Program-made: the position numbers and the translations under genes
Notes under the pieces: generated by a model
Told to the model about the DNA's origin: nothing
Database searches by the model: none
What the model saw: only the letters and a program-made list of their open reading frames with translations
Origin: Marinomonas transparens
GTDB lineage: Bacteria > Pseudomonadota > Gammaproteobacteria > Pseudomonadales > Marinomonadaceae
Reading direction: 5' to 3'
Assembly: GCF_016463975.1 (NCBI RefSeq)
Contig: NZ_JAEMNX010000025.1
Span: 1 to 64,000 of the forward strand
DNA: 64,000 nt
Shown here: positions 48,609-57,117 of the stretch, in pieces
Numbering within the stretch: the first letter of the stretch is position 1
How the letters are laid out: every line of letters starts with the position of its first letter

Positions 48609-48777
48609 GCATAACGCCTTCAATCAATAAGCCATCAGATGCCTTTCGCTAATTGTTTAACACATCCAAGGTGGCGTCTAAGCCTACAAACACATAAAAT
48701 GCTTAACATCGACTAGATAGCTGCCTTTTGAGCGGCGAGCTAATTTTTATAAAACCACTGAAAACAAGGATCTTCAC

Positions 48778-49281
48778 ATGATCGTTTTACACACAAACCA
48801 CGGCGACATTCATATTGAACTAGATTATGAAAAAGCCCCTAAATCTGCGAAAAACTTTGAAGAATATGTCACTTCTGGTTTTTACGATGGCCTTATTTTT
48901 CACCGTGTTATTAATGGCTTCATGATTCAAGGTGGCGGGTTTGAGCCAGGTATGACGCAAAAAGAAAGCCGTAGCTCAATCGAAAACGAAGCAGACAATG
49001 GACTTAAAAATGCCGTTGGTACTTTGGCCATGGCACGCACTATGGATCCACACTCTGCCTCTTCACAGTTTTTTATTAACATCGCTGACAACAGCTTCCT
49101 AAACCACCGCAGCAAAACATCTGATGGCTGGGGCTATGCTGTATTTGGTAAAGTGACTGCAGGCATGGATGTCGTTAATAAAATCAAAGAAGTAAAAACA
49201 ACCGTTAAAGCAGGCCATCAAGATGTCCCTGCGGAAGACGTCATCATTGAAACAGCCGAATTAATCAAAAACCCAGCTTAA
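48778..49281 (+). CDS. ppiB: peptidyl-prolyl cis-trans isomerase B (cyclophilin)
   Basis: A 167-aa cytoplasmic cyclophilin (no signal peptide). The active-site blocks [14 protein letters not shown] (about 41-54), [17 protein letters not shown] (about 83-99) and '[12 protein letters not shown]' are present. AAGGA lies 7 nt before the ATG. Its stop overlaps the lpxH start by 1 nt (TAATG). Confidence 0.97.
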   Translation: MIVLHTNHGDIHIELDYEKAPKSAKNFEEYVTSGFYDGLIFHRVINGFMIQGGGFEPGMTQKESRSSIENEADNGLKNAVGTLAMARTMDPHSASSQFFINIADNSFLNHRSKTSDGWGYAVFGKVTAGMDVVNKIKEVKTTVKAGHQDVPAEDVIIETAELIKNPA

Positions 49282-50057
49282 TGATTCGCTATTTCATCTC
49301 TGATCTGCATCTTAGTAATAAACGCCCAGATCTAATTCGGGCGTTTATTCAGATGACAGACGAACTCATTGCTAAAAATGCAAAAGCTGAGCTTTATATT
49401 CTTGGTGATTTTTATGAAGCATGGATTGGCGACGATTTTCACGCTGACTGGAATACTCAGATTGAAACAGCACTAAGCAAGGTCACACAATCCGATATCT
49501 CATTGTTTTTTTTGCATGGCAATAGAGACTTTCTAATAGGCAAAGCTTGGCTTGAACGAGTCGGTGCAAAGTTAATCACGGAGCAAACCACCCTATCCTG
49601 TGATAAACATTCTATTCTTCTTACCCACGGGGATGAATACTGCCTAGAGGATATCGAATACCAAACCTTTCGGGCCATGGTTCGCTCTGCTGCTTGGCAG
49701 GATCAAATTCTAGCCATGCCATTAGAACAGCGCATTGCCATGGCAGCCAAACTACGTAATGACAGTAAATCCATGTCAGCCGATAAGTCATCTTCCATTA
49801 TGGATGTCACGGAATCATCCGTTCAGCAATCGCTTAAACTACACAATAGCAAGACACTGGTCCATGGGCACACACACCGCCCTGCTACGCACAAACACAA
49901 ACAGTCTTTACGCTGTGTATTAGGTGATTGGGACAAATACATTTGGCTCGCCACGATTGAAAACGATCAATACATTCAATCAAAAGCGTCAGTCGAGGAT
50001 TTTTTCGCCAAAGGCATAAATGGCATGCAAGAAGCGCATAAAGAAACACTCCAATAA
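49281..50057 (+). CDS. lpxH: UDP-2,3-diacylglucosamine diphosphatase
   Basis: A 258-aa calcineurin-like phosphoesterase of the lipid A pathway, hydrolysing UDP-2,3-diacylglucosamine to lipid X. Metal-binding motifs S-D-L-H-L (about 7-11), G-D-F-Y-E-A-W, H-G-N-R-D-F-L (about 79-85), T-H-G-D-E-Y and H-G-H-T-H (about 195-199) are intact. It is coupled to ppiB, a conserved gammaproteobacterial pair. Confidence 0.97.
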   Translation: MIRYFISDLHLSNKRPDLIRAFIQMTDELIAKNAKAELYILGDFYEAWIGDDFHADWNTQIETALSKVTQSDISLFFLHGNRDFLIGKAWLERVGAKLITEQTTLSCDKHSILLTHGDEYCLEDIEYQTFRAMVRSAAWQDQILAMPLEQRIAMAAKLRNDSKSMSADKSSSIMDVTESSVQQSLKLHNSKTLVHGHTHRPATHKHKQSLRCVLGDWDKYIWLATIENDQYIQSKASVEDFFAKGINGMQEAHKETLQ

Positions 50058-50081
50058 ACTGCCCACTGCTAATGACACAAT

Positions 50082-50124
50082 AAAAAGCCAGCCTCTCTCA
50101 AGTTAAAAGTGCTGGCCCTTATTT
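50082..50124. terminator. candidate bidirectional terminator after lpxH
   Basis: AAGCCAGC (50085-50092) pairs with GCTGGC (50111-50116) and the flanking CTT, with an A-rich left side and CTTATTT on the right; the loop is long (about 18 nt). Confidence 0.55.
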
Positions 50125-50133
50125 ACAACATTA

Positions 50134-50445
50134 TTACAGGTGTAAAAGCTCTTTTACCCATTCCGTTTCAGCGACATTGCGAGATTGGCTAAACTCCACA
50201 TTACGCTGATGTAACATAGCAATCGCACGAAAAAAGGCATTATTGATAGTCACTGGATTAAGCTCTACCCCAAAAGTATCCCACCAGTATCGCTGGGCCT
50301 TACTAGTCAATAGCTGATAAAGAAAATCTAACTCTAAAGAACCTTCATAAATCACATTAAAATCAACAATAGGATCGTGTTTCGCAATTTCTAATGCGAG
50401 CCAATAAGTCAAATCTGATAACTCTTCACTCATTTGCATCCCCAT
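50134..50445 (-). CDS. small conserved hypothetical protein
   Basis: A 103-aa soluble, acidic, helical protein I do not recognise. The middle contains Q-R-Y-W-W-D-T-F-G-V (about 71-80) and ends 'WVKELLHL'. No membrane or signal segment. Start choice is uncertain among ATGs at 50445 and 50439; GGGG lies upstream of both. It lies between lpxH (convergent) and miaE (same strand, 83 bp). Confidence 0.65.
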   Translation of the reverse strand: MGMQMSEELSDLTYWLALEIAKHDPIVDFNVIYEGSLELDFLYQLLTSKAQRYWWDTFGVELNPVTINNAFFRAIAMLHQRNVEFSQSRNVAETEWVKELLHL

Positions 50446-50539
50446 AACATCCCCCAACCTTAGGCTTAATGCTATGAGTTTAGTCTTTGAAGAAAAATAT
50501 ACCGTGTCGATTCACTGTAGGTTTGTGGTATTTTGTAAC

Positions 50540-51154
50540 TTAAGCTGCGATTGGTGGCGGTCCACTATGAACGCGAAATTCAGTATCAGGCTCGACAATC
50601 AATTGATGCTCGACCTCTCTAAAAAAAGCCACTCGATCATCTATCGATTCACCAGAATATTCCTGCGCAAGGGCGAGATAATCTTCAAAGTGACGAGCTT
50701 CGGATTTCAGCAAAGAGATATAAAATTTAGAGAGTTCTTCATCCAAATGAGGGGCCAAGGCTGCAAAGCGCTCACAAGACCGCGCTTCAACATAAGCCCC
50801 TACAATCAAGGTATCAACCAGCCTTGCAGGCTCATGGGTTCGAATATGCTTACGCATACCATTAGCATATCGAGAAGCGGTTAAATGTTCATAAACCACA
50901 CCACGATTGCGCATCAACTTATGTACCTGCTCAAAATGCAGTAATTCTTCACGGGCAAGACGAGACATCTTATGCAACAGATTATCTCGATCTACATAAC
51001 GATACATTAAGTTCATCGCAGTTGAAGCGGCTTTTTTTTCACAGTGAGCATGGTCATTTAAAAGTAAGGTCTGATTCTCCAAGGCCCAATTCACCCATGC
51101 TTCAGGGGATTTACATGGAAGAAATTCAACAAGCTCAGGATATGCTGATAACAT
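50540..51154 (-). CDS. miaE: tRNA 2-methylthio-N6-isopentenyladenosine hydroxylase
   Basis: A 204-aa non-heme diiron monooxygenase that hydroxylates ms2i6A37 in tRNAs. The carboxylate/His iron ligands are in E-K-K-A-A-S (about 39), E-E-L-L-H-F-E-Q-V (about 69-77), E-A-R-S-C-E-R-F (about 122) and E-A-R-H-F-E-D-Y (about 151). The family is common in gammaproteobacteria. It is divergent from the pseudokinase-SUMF1 gene. Confidence 0.94.
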   Translation of the reverse strand: MLSAYPELVEFLPCKSPEAWVNWALENQTLLLNDHAHCEKKAASTAMNLMYRYVDRDNLLHKMSRLAREELLHFEQVHKLMRNRGVVYEHLTASRYANGMRKHIRTHEPARLVDTLIVGAYVEARSCERFAALAPHLDEELSKFYISLLKSEARHFEDYLALAQEYSGESIDDRVAFFREVEHQLIVEPDTEFRVHSGPPPIAA

Positions 51155-51242
51155 TACTCTACCTTTTTATCTGAAAAAACGTGATTATACTCTCTATTAT
51201 ACTCTTAGGCAGCAACGTCTTGATTTGGATACCAAATTTCTA

Positions 51243-52994
51243 ATGAATGATTTTTATGACCCACAAAAGTTAAAAATTGGACAACACGTTGGCGTTGAGC
51301 TCGACCCATACGTTTTAAACTACCCAGTAGATGATAATAAAACCACCTGGGTCGTTGATCAGGGCGGTCGACCTTTTGTGTTACGCTTTTTTCAACCAAG
51401 CAAAGGCAAGGTTGAAGACTTCCTGCAGAATGCTAGGAAATATGCCAACGTAAAACATCCCGCAATTACTCCTAGCTACCCACCTTTTTACTCTAATTTA
51501 TGGGTGTTTTCTTGTTCCGCCGTTTGCGGCGGCGAAAACCTTTATAGTTTCTTAGGAAAATACCCAGACGGTGCACCGCTTAATGTTGTCGTCAGTCTAT
51601 TTGAATCTATCGCCAAAGCGCTTGATCAATTACACAAAAACAAACTATTTCATGGTCATCTAGACCTTAACTCTATTCACGTTGTAAACGGTTTAGGTGT
51701 TATGACAGGCTTTGGCACCCATCACTGGATGACCCGTATTTCAGAACATGAAATGGACCCACGCTTCGCTCCGCCAGAATATCGTCAAAAAGAGCAGAAA
51801 CGAACCCCTGCGGTAGACCGTTATGCTTTTATGAAACTGCTTATGGCCTCCCTACTTGGTGAGTCCATACTCGATAAAGATTTTGCCAGTAGCCTGCCAA
51901 GCTCGCATCCTAATCTCAGTAAGAATACTTGGCAATCACTGCTCAAATGGAGCAAAGAAAATGAGCGCCATCGTCCCAAATCATTAGTCGAAGTAATGAG
52001 AATTCTTCGTGCCAACCTCTATCGACCAGAAGAAAGTAACAACCCAGAACAAGAAAATAAAATCACCGAGTACACCAGAAAACTAAACAAACTTCCTAAA
52101 AAGATACTCATTATTGGCGGTCTAATTGCTACCAGCGCTGTTGCTGCTCTTATTCTATGGCCAGCTGATGCGCCTATTGAGAAAAAACTCGTTGCCCAAG
52201 TCCAGAAAACTGCGGCAGCTAAAGCTGAAGATTCTTTTGATACCCTTCCACAAGTACTAGAAGAACCATTGATATCTGGCGGCAAAGCACCAAAAATCGA
52301 AAAAATTGCTCCCGCCAATTTTAAAATGGGAGACCAACAAAGAATCGGGGATGATAACGAGTACCCAGTACATGAAGTTGATATTCCGCGCGGTTTCTAC
52401 TTTAGTAAATATGAAGTCACTTTTGATCAATACGACAAATTCGCCAAGGTAACAGGTCGAGCACTTCCTCCAGATAATGGTTGGGGTAGAGGTAAACGTC
52501 CTGTCGTCAACGTCAACTGGTATGACGCTAAGGCCTATGCCTCTTGGGTATCAGAGCAAACAGGACAGGAATATCGTCTCCCAACAGAGATAGAATGGGA
52601 ATATTCTGCAAGAGCCAACTCAGATACCTCTTTCTGGTATGGCAATAACGTCAAACCAGGCTACAGTGTTTGTGATAGCTGTGGAAGCCAATGGGATGGT
52701 GTTTCTACTGCGCCAGTTGGCAGTCAAGCCAGTAATCCACTAGGCTTATTTGATATGCATGGCAATGTTGCCGAATGGGTTGAAGATTGTTACCACGATA
52801 ACTATGAGGGAGCGCCTTCAAAAAACCAAGTTTGGTTAGCTGACAGCTGTGAAAGCAGGGTTCTGCGAGGCGGCTCATGGTTTGATATCCCAAGAGTTGG
52901 ACGCAGTGCAACACGATACCCAGCAGAACCCAACCTAAAAGCAAGCAATTGGGGGTTCCGAGTGGTTCGCATTATTCAGCAAAACGACAAATAA
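51243..52994 (+). CDS. pseudokinase - TM - SUMF1/FGE-like domain fusion protein
   Basis: A 583-aa protein with an unusual domain order. Residues about 20-260 are a protein-kinase-like domain with degenerate catalysis: the VAIK Lys position is Arg (F-V-L-R, R48), the HRD loop reads H-G-H-L-D-L-N-S (137-144) so the catalytic Asp is His, and DFG is G-F-G (156-158); an A-P-P-E-Y (176-180) resembles the APE motif. A transmembrane helix is at about 288-306. Residues about 353-577 form a formylglycine-generating-enzyme (SUMF1/FGE-sulfatase) domain, including G-N-V-A-E-W-V-E-D-C and R-V-L-R-G-G-S-W, but it lacks the catalytic FGE cysteines (the segment after GGSW reads F-D-I-P-R-V-G-R-S-A). So neither domain looks enzymatic; a binding or sensory role across the inner membrane is the simplest inference. 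ATG at 51243; a TTG six codons earlier is possible, and no strong SD is visible. Confidence 0.85.
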   Translation: MNDFYDPQKLKIGQHVGVELDPYVLNYPVDDNKTTWVVDQGGRPFVLRFFQPSKGKVEDFLQNARKYANVKHPAITPSYPPFYSNLWVFSCSAVCGGENLYSFLGKYPDGAPLNVVVSLFESIAKALDQLHKNKLFHGHLDLNSIHVVNGLGVMTGFGTHHWMTRISEHEMDPRFAPPEYRQKEQKRTPAVDRYAFMKLLMASLLGESILDKDFASSLPSSHPNLSKNTWQSLLKWSKENERHRPKSLVEVMRILRANLYRPEESNNPEQENKITEYTRKLNKLPKKILIIGGLIATSAVAALILWPADAPIEKKLVAQVQKTAAAKAEDSFDTLPQVLEEPLISGGKAPKIEKIAPANFKMGDQQRIGDDNEYPVHEVDIPRGFYFSKYEVTFDQYDKFAKVTGRALPPDNGWGRGKRPVVNVNWYDAKAYASWVSEQTGQEYRLPTEIEWEYSARANSDTSFWYGNNVKPGYSVCDSCGSQWDGVSTAPVGSQASNPLGLFDMHGNVAEWVEDCYHDNYEGAPSKNQVWLADSCESRVLRGGSWFDIPRVGRSATRYPAEPNLKASNWGFRVVRIIQQNDK

Positions 52995-53107
52995 GCTAAA
53001 TCAGAATAATTCCGCTAAATGTCACCTATTCGAAATTGTTATGGTGCACATTAAGCCTTAAGAGTATTTTTTCTATAAAATAAAGCCACAAATCAGAGAG
53101 TGAAATA

Positions 53108-53206
53108 GTGAGGTTTCGATATACCAAGAGCCTAGGAAAACAGGCCCTGATCGCAACCGCCCTTTTCATACACAATCTTATCATCAATTATTATTCAGAG
53201 GTCTAA
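53108..53206 (+). CDS. possible 32-aa leader peptide before acnB
   Basis: A GTG-initiated frame of 32 codons with AGAGAG 7 nt upstream; its TAA stop is immediately followed by the acnB ATG (TAAATG). The last codons carry the acnB SD (AGAGG). The peptide (M-R-F-R-Y-T-K-S-L-G start, hydrophobic centre) shows no run of one amino acid. It may be chance; coupling to acnB is inference. Confidence 0.25.
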   Translation: MRFRYTKSLGKQALIATALFIHNLIINYYSEV

Positions 53207-56005
53207 ATGAGCCTGTATTCAGAGTACTTACAAGAAATAGAAGATCGAAAAGGACAAGGCTTACACCCTAAGCCAATTGATGGCAGTGATTTGTTAGCAG
53301 AAATTATTGCTCAGATTAAAGATTTAGGTAATGCGCACCGTGAAGATTCACTTAATTTCTTCATTTATAACACACTACCAGGCACAACCAGTGCTGCGGG
53401 CGTTAAAGCGGCATTTTTAAAAGAGATTATCTTAGGTGATTCTCAAGTAGCCGAAATTACGCCAGAATTTGCTTTTGAACTGTTGTCACACATGAAAGGT
53501 GGCCCTTCAATTGGTGTACTTCTTGATTTAGCATTATCTGACAACGCTGCAGTGGCAAAACCTGCAGCAGAAGTTTTAAAAACACAAGTATTTCTATACG
53601 ACGCCGATTTAGCTCGCATTGAAGCTGGTTTTAAAGCCGGTAACGCAATTGCTAAAGAGTTATTAGAAAGCTTTGCCAAAGCGGAATTTTTTACTAAATT
53701 ACCTGATGTTGAAGAAAAAATTGAAGTAGTCACCTACATTGCCGGTGAAGGTGATATTTCAACAGATTTACTGTCTCCTGGCCATCAAGCGCACTCTCGT
53801 GCAGACCGTGAATTACACGGTAAATGTATGATTACTCCTGAAGCTCAAGAAGAAATCCAAGCACTACAAGCTAAACACCCTAATGCAAAAGTAATGCTTA
53901 TTGCTGAAAAAGGCACTATGGGGGTTGGTTCTTCTCGTATGTCTGGTGTAAACAACGTTGCACTTTGGGCGGGTAAACAAGCGAGTCCATACGTACCCTT
54001 TATTAATATCGCACCAGTCGTTGCAGGTACAAATGGCATTTCTCCAATCTTCTTAACAACCGTTGATGTGACGGGTGGTATTGGTCTTGACCTTAAAAAC
54101 TGGGTTAAGAAAGTTGATGCAAACGGAAGCACAGTTGTAGACGAAAATGGTGAGCCGGTATTAGAAGAAGCTTACTCAGTTGCTACAGGTACTGTATTAA
54201 CTATCGATACAAAAGCTAAAAAGTTACTCAATGGTGATAAAGAATTAGTTGATGTTTCTTCAGCTTTTACTCCACAAAAAATTGAATTCATGAAAGCCGG
54301 TGGTTCTTACGCTGTTACTTTTGGTAAAAAGATTCAAATTTTTGCAGCTGAGGCTTTAGGTGTAAAAGTACCGCAAGTATTTGCTCCTTCAAAAGAAATT
54401 TCTATAGAAGGGCAAGGCTTAACAGCGGTAGAAAAAATCTTTAATAACAATGCGGTTGGTGTTTTGTCTGACACACCATTACATGCAGGTTCGGATGTTC
54501 GTGTAAAAGTGAACATTGTTGGTTCTCAAGACACCACCGGCCCAATGACTTGCCAAGAATTAGAAGCTATGGCCGCTTCAACTATTTCACCAATTGTTGA
54601 TGGGGCATATCAGTCTGGTTGTCACACAGCATCAGTTTGGGATAGCAAAGCGAAAGCCAACATCCCGAAACTAATGAGCTTCATGAACAAATTTGGCCTT
54701 ATCACTGCACGTGATCCTAAAGGGGTTTACCCTGCGATGACAGACGTTATTCATAAGGTATTGAATGATATTACTGTTGACGATCGTGCAATCATCATTG
54801 GCGGTGACTCACATACCCGTATGTCTAAAGGTGTTGCATTTGGTGCCGATTCAGGAACCGTAGCGATTGCATTAGCAACAGGTCAATCTGCTATGCCTAT
54901 TCCTGAGTCTGTAAAAGTTACCTTTAAAGGTAACATGAAAAGCCATATGGATTTCCGCGATGTTGTACACGCGACTCAAGCACAAATGTTGAAACAATTT
55001 GACGGCGAAAATGTTTTCCAAGGCCGTATAATTGAAGTGCACATTGGTACTTTATTAGCTGACCAAGCATTTACATTCACAGATTGGTCTGCTGAAATGA
55101 AAGCAAAAGCGTCTATCTGTATTTCACAAGATGAAACGTTAATTGAATCACTTGAGCTTGCTAAGAGCCGTATCCAGATCATGATCAACAAGGGTATGGA
55201 AAACGAAGCGAAAACACTTCACGGCTTGATTGCATTAGCTGATAAGCGTATCGAAGGCATTAAGTCTGGCACGACTCCAGCGTTATCACCTGATGATAAT
55301 GCTAAATACTACGCTGAAGTGGTCATTGATTTAGATGTTATCGATCAACCAATGATTGCCGATCCTGATGTAAACAATGAAGATGCCTCTAAACGTTACA
55401 CCCATGATGTTATTCGTCCAGTGTCATATTACGACGGTAAGCCAGTTGATTTAGGTTTTGTTGGCTCATGCATGGTCCACAAAGGTGATATGCAAATCAT
55501 TGCTCAAATGCTACGCAACATTGAAAAACAAAACGGTAAAGTTGAATTTAAAGCACCATTAGTGATTGCACCGCCAACCTATAATATTGTTGATGAGCTT
55601 AAAGCGGAAGGCGACTGGGATATTTTACAAAAGTACGCTGGCTTTGAGTTTGATGATACAAATCCTAAAGGTGCGGCACGCACTAAGTACGAAAACATCA
55701 TGTACCTTGAGCGCCCTGGTTGTAACTTATGCATGGGTAACCAAGAGAAAGCGGAACCAGGTGATACGGTTATCGCGACATCAACACGCTTATTCCAAGG
55801 TCGTGTTGTAGCAGACACCGCGGAGAAAAAAGGTGAATCACTACTTGGCTCTACACCTTTGGTTGTACTTTCAACGGTACTGGGTCGCTTCCCTTCCATT
55901 GAAGAATATAAAGGTGCAGTTGAAGGTATTGACCTTACTAGCTTTATTCCACCGACTGAAGAAATGGTCTCAACACCAGAATTTATTCCTGTTAGTAACC
56001 TTTAG
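53207..56005 (+). CDS. acnB: aconitate hydratase B (long form)
   Basis: A 932-aa aconitase of the AcnB class, interconverting citrate and isocitrate (and probably 2-methylisocitrate). An N-terminal HEAT-like domain (about 1-155) precedes the swivel domain with G-S-S-R-M-S-G (about 243-249), the QDTTGPMT block, and the 4Fe-4S cysteines in G-S-C-M and G-C-N-L-C-M-G-N-Q (about 843-851). It is about 65 residues longer than E. coli AcnB, with an extra segment near 300-345 and elsewhere, and differs widely from it in detail. The start has AGAGG at 5-nt spacing. By eye its codons look more A/T-ending than the leu genes nearby, compatible with high expression or with transfer. Confidence 0.93.
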   Translation: MSLYSEYLQEIEDRKGQGLHPKPIDGSDLLAEIIAQIKDLGNAHREDSLNFFIYNTLPGTTSAAGVKAAFLKEIILGDSQVAEITPEFAFELLSHMKGGPSIGVLLDLALSDNAAVAKPAAEVLKTQVFLYDADLARIEAGFKAGNAIAKELLESFAKAEFFTKLPDVEEKIEVVTYIAGEGDISTDLLSPGHQAHSRADRELHGKCMITPEAQEEIQALQAKHPNAKVMLIAEKGTMGVGSSRMSGVNNVALWAGKQASPYVPFINIAPVVAGTNGISPIFLTTVDVTGGIGLDLKNWVKKVDANGSTVVDENGEPVLEEAYSVATGTVLTIDTKAKKLLNGDKELVDVSSAFTPQKIEFMKAGGSYAVTFGKKIQIFAAEALGVKVPQVFAPSKEISIEGQGLTAVEKIFNNNAVGVLSDTPLHAGSDVRVKVNIVGSQDTTGPMTCQELEAMAASTISPIVDGAYQSGCHTASVWDSKAKANIPKLMSFMNKFGLITARDPKGVYPAMTDVIHKVLNDITVDDRAIIIGGDSHTRMSKGVAFGADSGTVAIALATGQSAMPIPESVKVTFKGNMKSHMDFRDVVHATQAQMLKQFDGENVFQGRIIEVHIGTLLADQAFTFTDWSAEMKAKASICISQDETLIESLELAKSRIQIMINKGMENEAKTLHGLIALADKRIEGIKSGTTPALSPDDNAKYYAEVVIDLDVIDQPMIADPDVNNEDASKRYTHDVIRPVSYYDGKPVDLGFVGSCMVHKGDMQIIAQMLRNIEKQNGKVEFKAPLVIAPPTYNIVDELKAEGDWDILQKYAGFEFDDTNPKGAARTKYENIMYLERPGCNLCMGNQEKAEPGDTVIATSTRLFQGRVVADTAEKKGESLLGSTPLVVLSTVLGRFPSIEEYKGAVEGIDLTSFIPPTEEMVSTPEFIPVSNL

Positions 56006-56070
56006 TAGGTCGAATTAAGCTCGACTAAATGTCAATGAACACAAGAATGATCACTGTGTTTGCAATACAA

Positions 56071-56098
56071 AGTTGTGCCCTAACTCAAGGGCACAACT
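56071..56098 (+). repeat. perfect hairpin downstream of acnB
   Basis: AGTTGTGCCCT (56071-56081) pairs with AGGGCACAACT (56088-56098). No T run follows; likely a 3' end stabiliser or a Rho-assisted terminator. Confidence 0.55.
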
Positions 56099-56228
56099 CT
56101 ATATACAAACTAATTGACCTTCTATCCGCTCCAATATTTTCAAAAAACCATTAACCACCCCCTACCCCCCTTCTTCTAGTACTTGCTTGTCATCTCATAA
56201 CGAGGCAGCCTTGTCTTTTGACAGGCAC

Positions 56229-56251
56229 AAAAAAGCCCCGCTATGCGAGGC
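56229..56251 (-). terminator. hpf intrinsic terminator
   Basis: On the minus strand GCCTCGC pairs with GCGGGGC (one wobble) around ATA, followed by TTTTTT (complement of 56229-56234). Confidence 0.8.
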
Positions 56252-56277
56252 CTCTCCAATGTTTGTATTTATAGTGA

Positions 56278-56670
56278 CTAAATGACTTCACGCTCAACCA
56301 GCTCATCAAATTCTGCTTGTTGCTGTCGCTCGATTGGACTTTCGACATCTTGAGCATTGATATGATGTTGGCGGCCCTGATGTTTGGCCTTGTATTTAAT
56401 AAGTTGCTTCTCTAGTTTTCCAACTAATAGATCCAAGGCAGGCTTGAGTTGTTTGTCTGTTTTAACAGTGGCAAAAAGATCATGGCCAGGAATATGCACA
56501 CTGGCTTCAACGATTAATTCATGAATCTCATGCTTCTCCGTATTCAAAATCACTTTGATGCTGGTTATCTGATTGTTGATTCGCGCCAAGTGATCCATTT
56601 TTTCTTTAACTAATTCTTGAACTTCCTCACCAGATTGGACATGGTGACCGCTAATATTCAATGTATACAT
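56278..56670 (-). CDS. hpf: ribosome hibernation-promoting factor (HPF/YfiA family)
   Basis: A 130-aa short-form ribosome-associated inhibitor with the N-terminal L-N-I-S-G-H-H-V block, an alpha/beta HPF core (about 1-100) and an extended acidic C-terminal tail (about 105-130), which is more RaiA (YfiA)-like in length than the 95-aa HPF. It binds 30S in stationary phase. It stands alone here, away from the rpoN locus where hpf is often found. A long gap (447 bp) lies upstream. Confidence 0.88.
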   Translation of the reverse strand: MYTLNISGHHVQSGEEVQELVKEKMDHLARINNQITSIKVILNTEKHEIHELIVEASVHIPGHDLFATVKTDKQLKPALDLLVGKLEKQLIKYKAKHQGRQHHINAQDVESPIERQQQAEFDELVEREVI

Positions 56671-57051
56671 AGAGAATTTCCTTCTGTTTTAGTCAAATGT
56701 TTTCTTTACGCCGTTTCTGATCTCCTTCGTTATAGTCATACTTATAATCTATGGATGAAGTGAACGGATTTCAATAGCACAAACGTAAATACTTGTTCAA
56801 GATCATGATTCCATTCAATCGTTTCTTCAAGCGAACCTAAAAACAATAGCAAATACTTTATTAATCAATATCATACCTCACCAAAGCGAACAACTTTTGT
56901 TGCTTCGAAGCTATTTCGTTACTGTCTTGCTATGGCAAGTACGACACACAGAAAATATCACCCTAATTAGAGCTTAGTTCATCTTAGTTACTCTGACCGA
57001 TTCAAAGCCATCATAGCTAATGAAAAATAGCTCAACCGACTAAACTGATCA
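56671..57051. other. non-coding gap between hpf and asd
   Basis: About 380 bp AT-rich sequence, upstream of hpf and downstream of the asd terminator. No open frame longer than a few dozen codons looks genuine, and no tRNA or clear hairpin RNA is seen. It should hold the hpf promoter, but I found no convincing -10/-35 pair. Confidence 0.5.
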
Positions 57052-57088
57052 CAAAAAAAAGACGCTAGTGGTTTAACCACTAACGCCT
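57052..57088 (-). terminator. asd intrinsic terminator
   Basis: On the minus strand GGCGTTAGTGGTT pairs with AACCACTAGCGTC (wobble included) and is followed by TTTTTTTT. Confidence 0.85.
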
Positions 57089-57117
57089 TCTAGGTATTTA
57101 CTAAAAGTCTATTTTTA

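Noticed and set aside
52295-52975. Diversity-generating retroelement variable region in the SUMF1-like domain
   Set aside because: The fold is one used by DGR target proteins, but no reverse transcriptase gene or template repeat is seen in the window, and the domain end is not an obvious VR.
56671-57051. Small RNA gene in the hpf-asd gap
   Set aside because: No promoter-terminator pair pointing into the gap was found; the only strong hairpins belong to hpf and asd ends.
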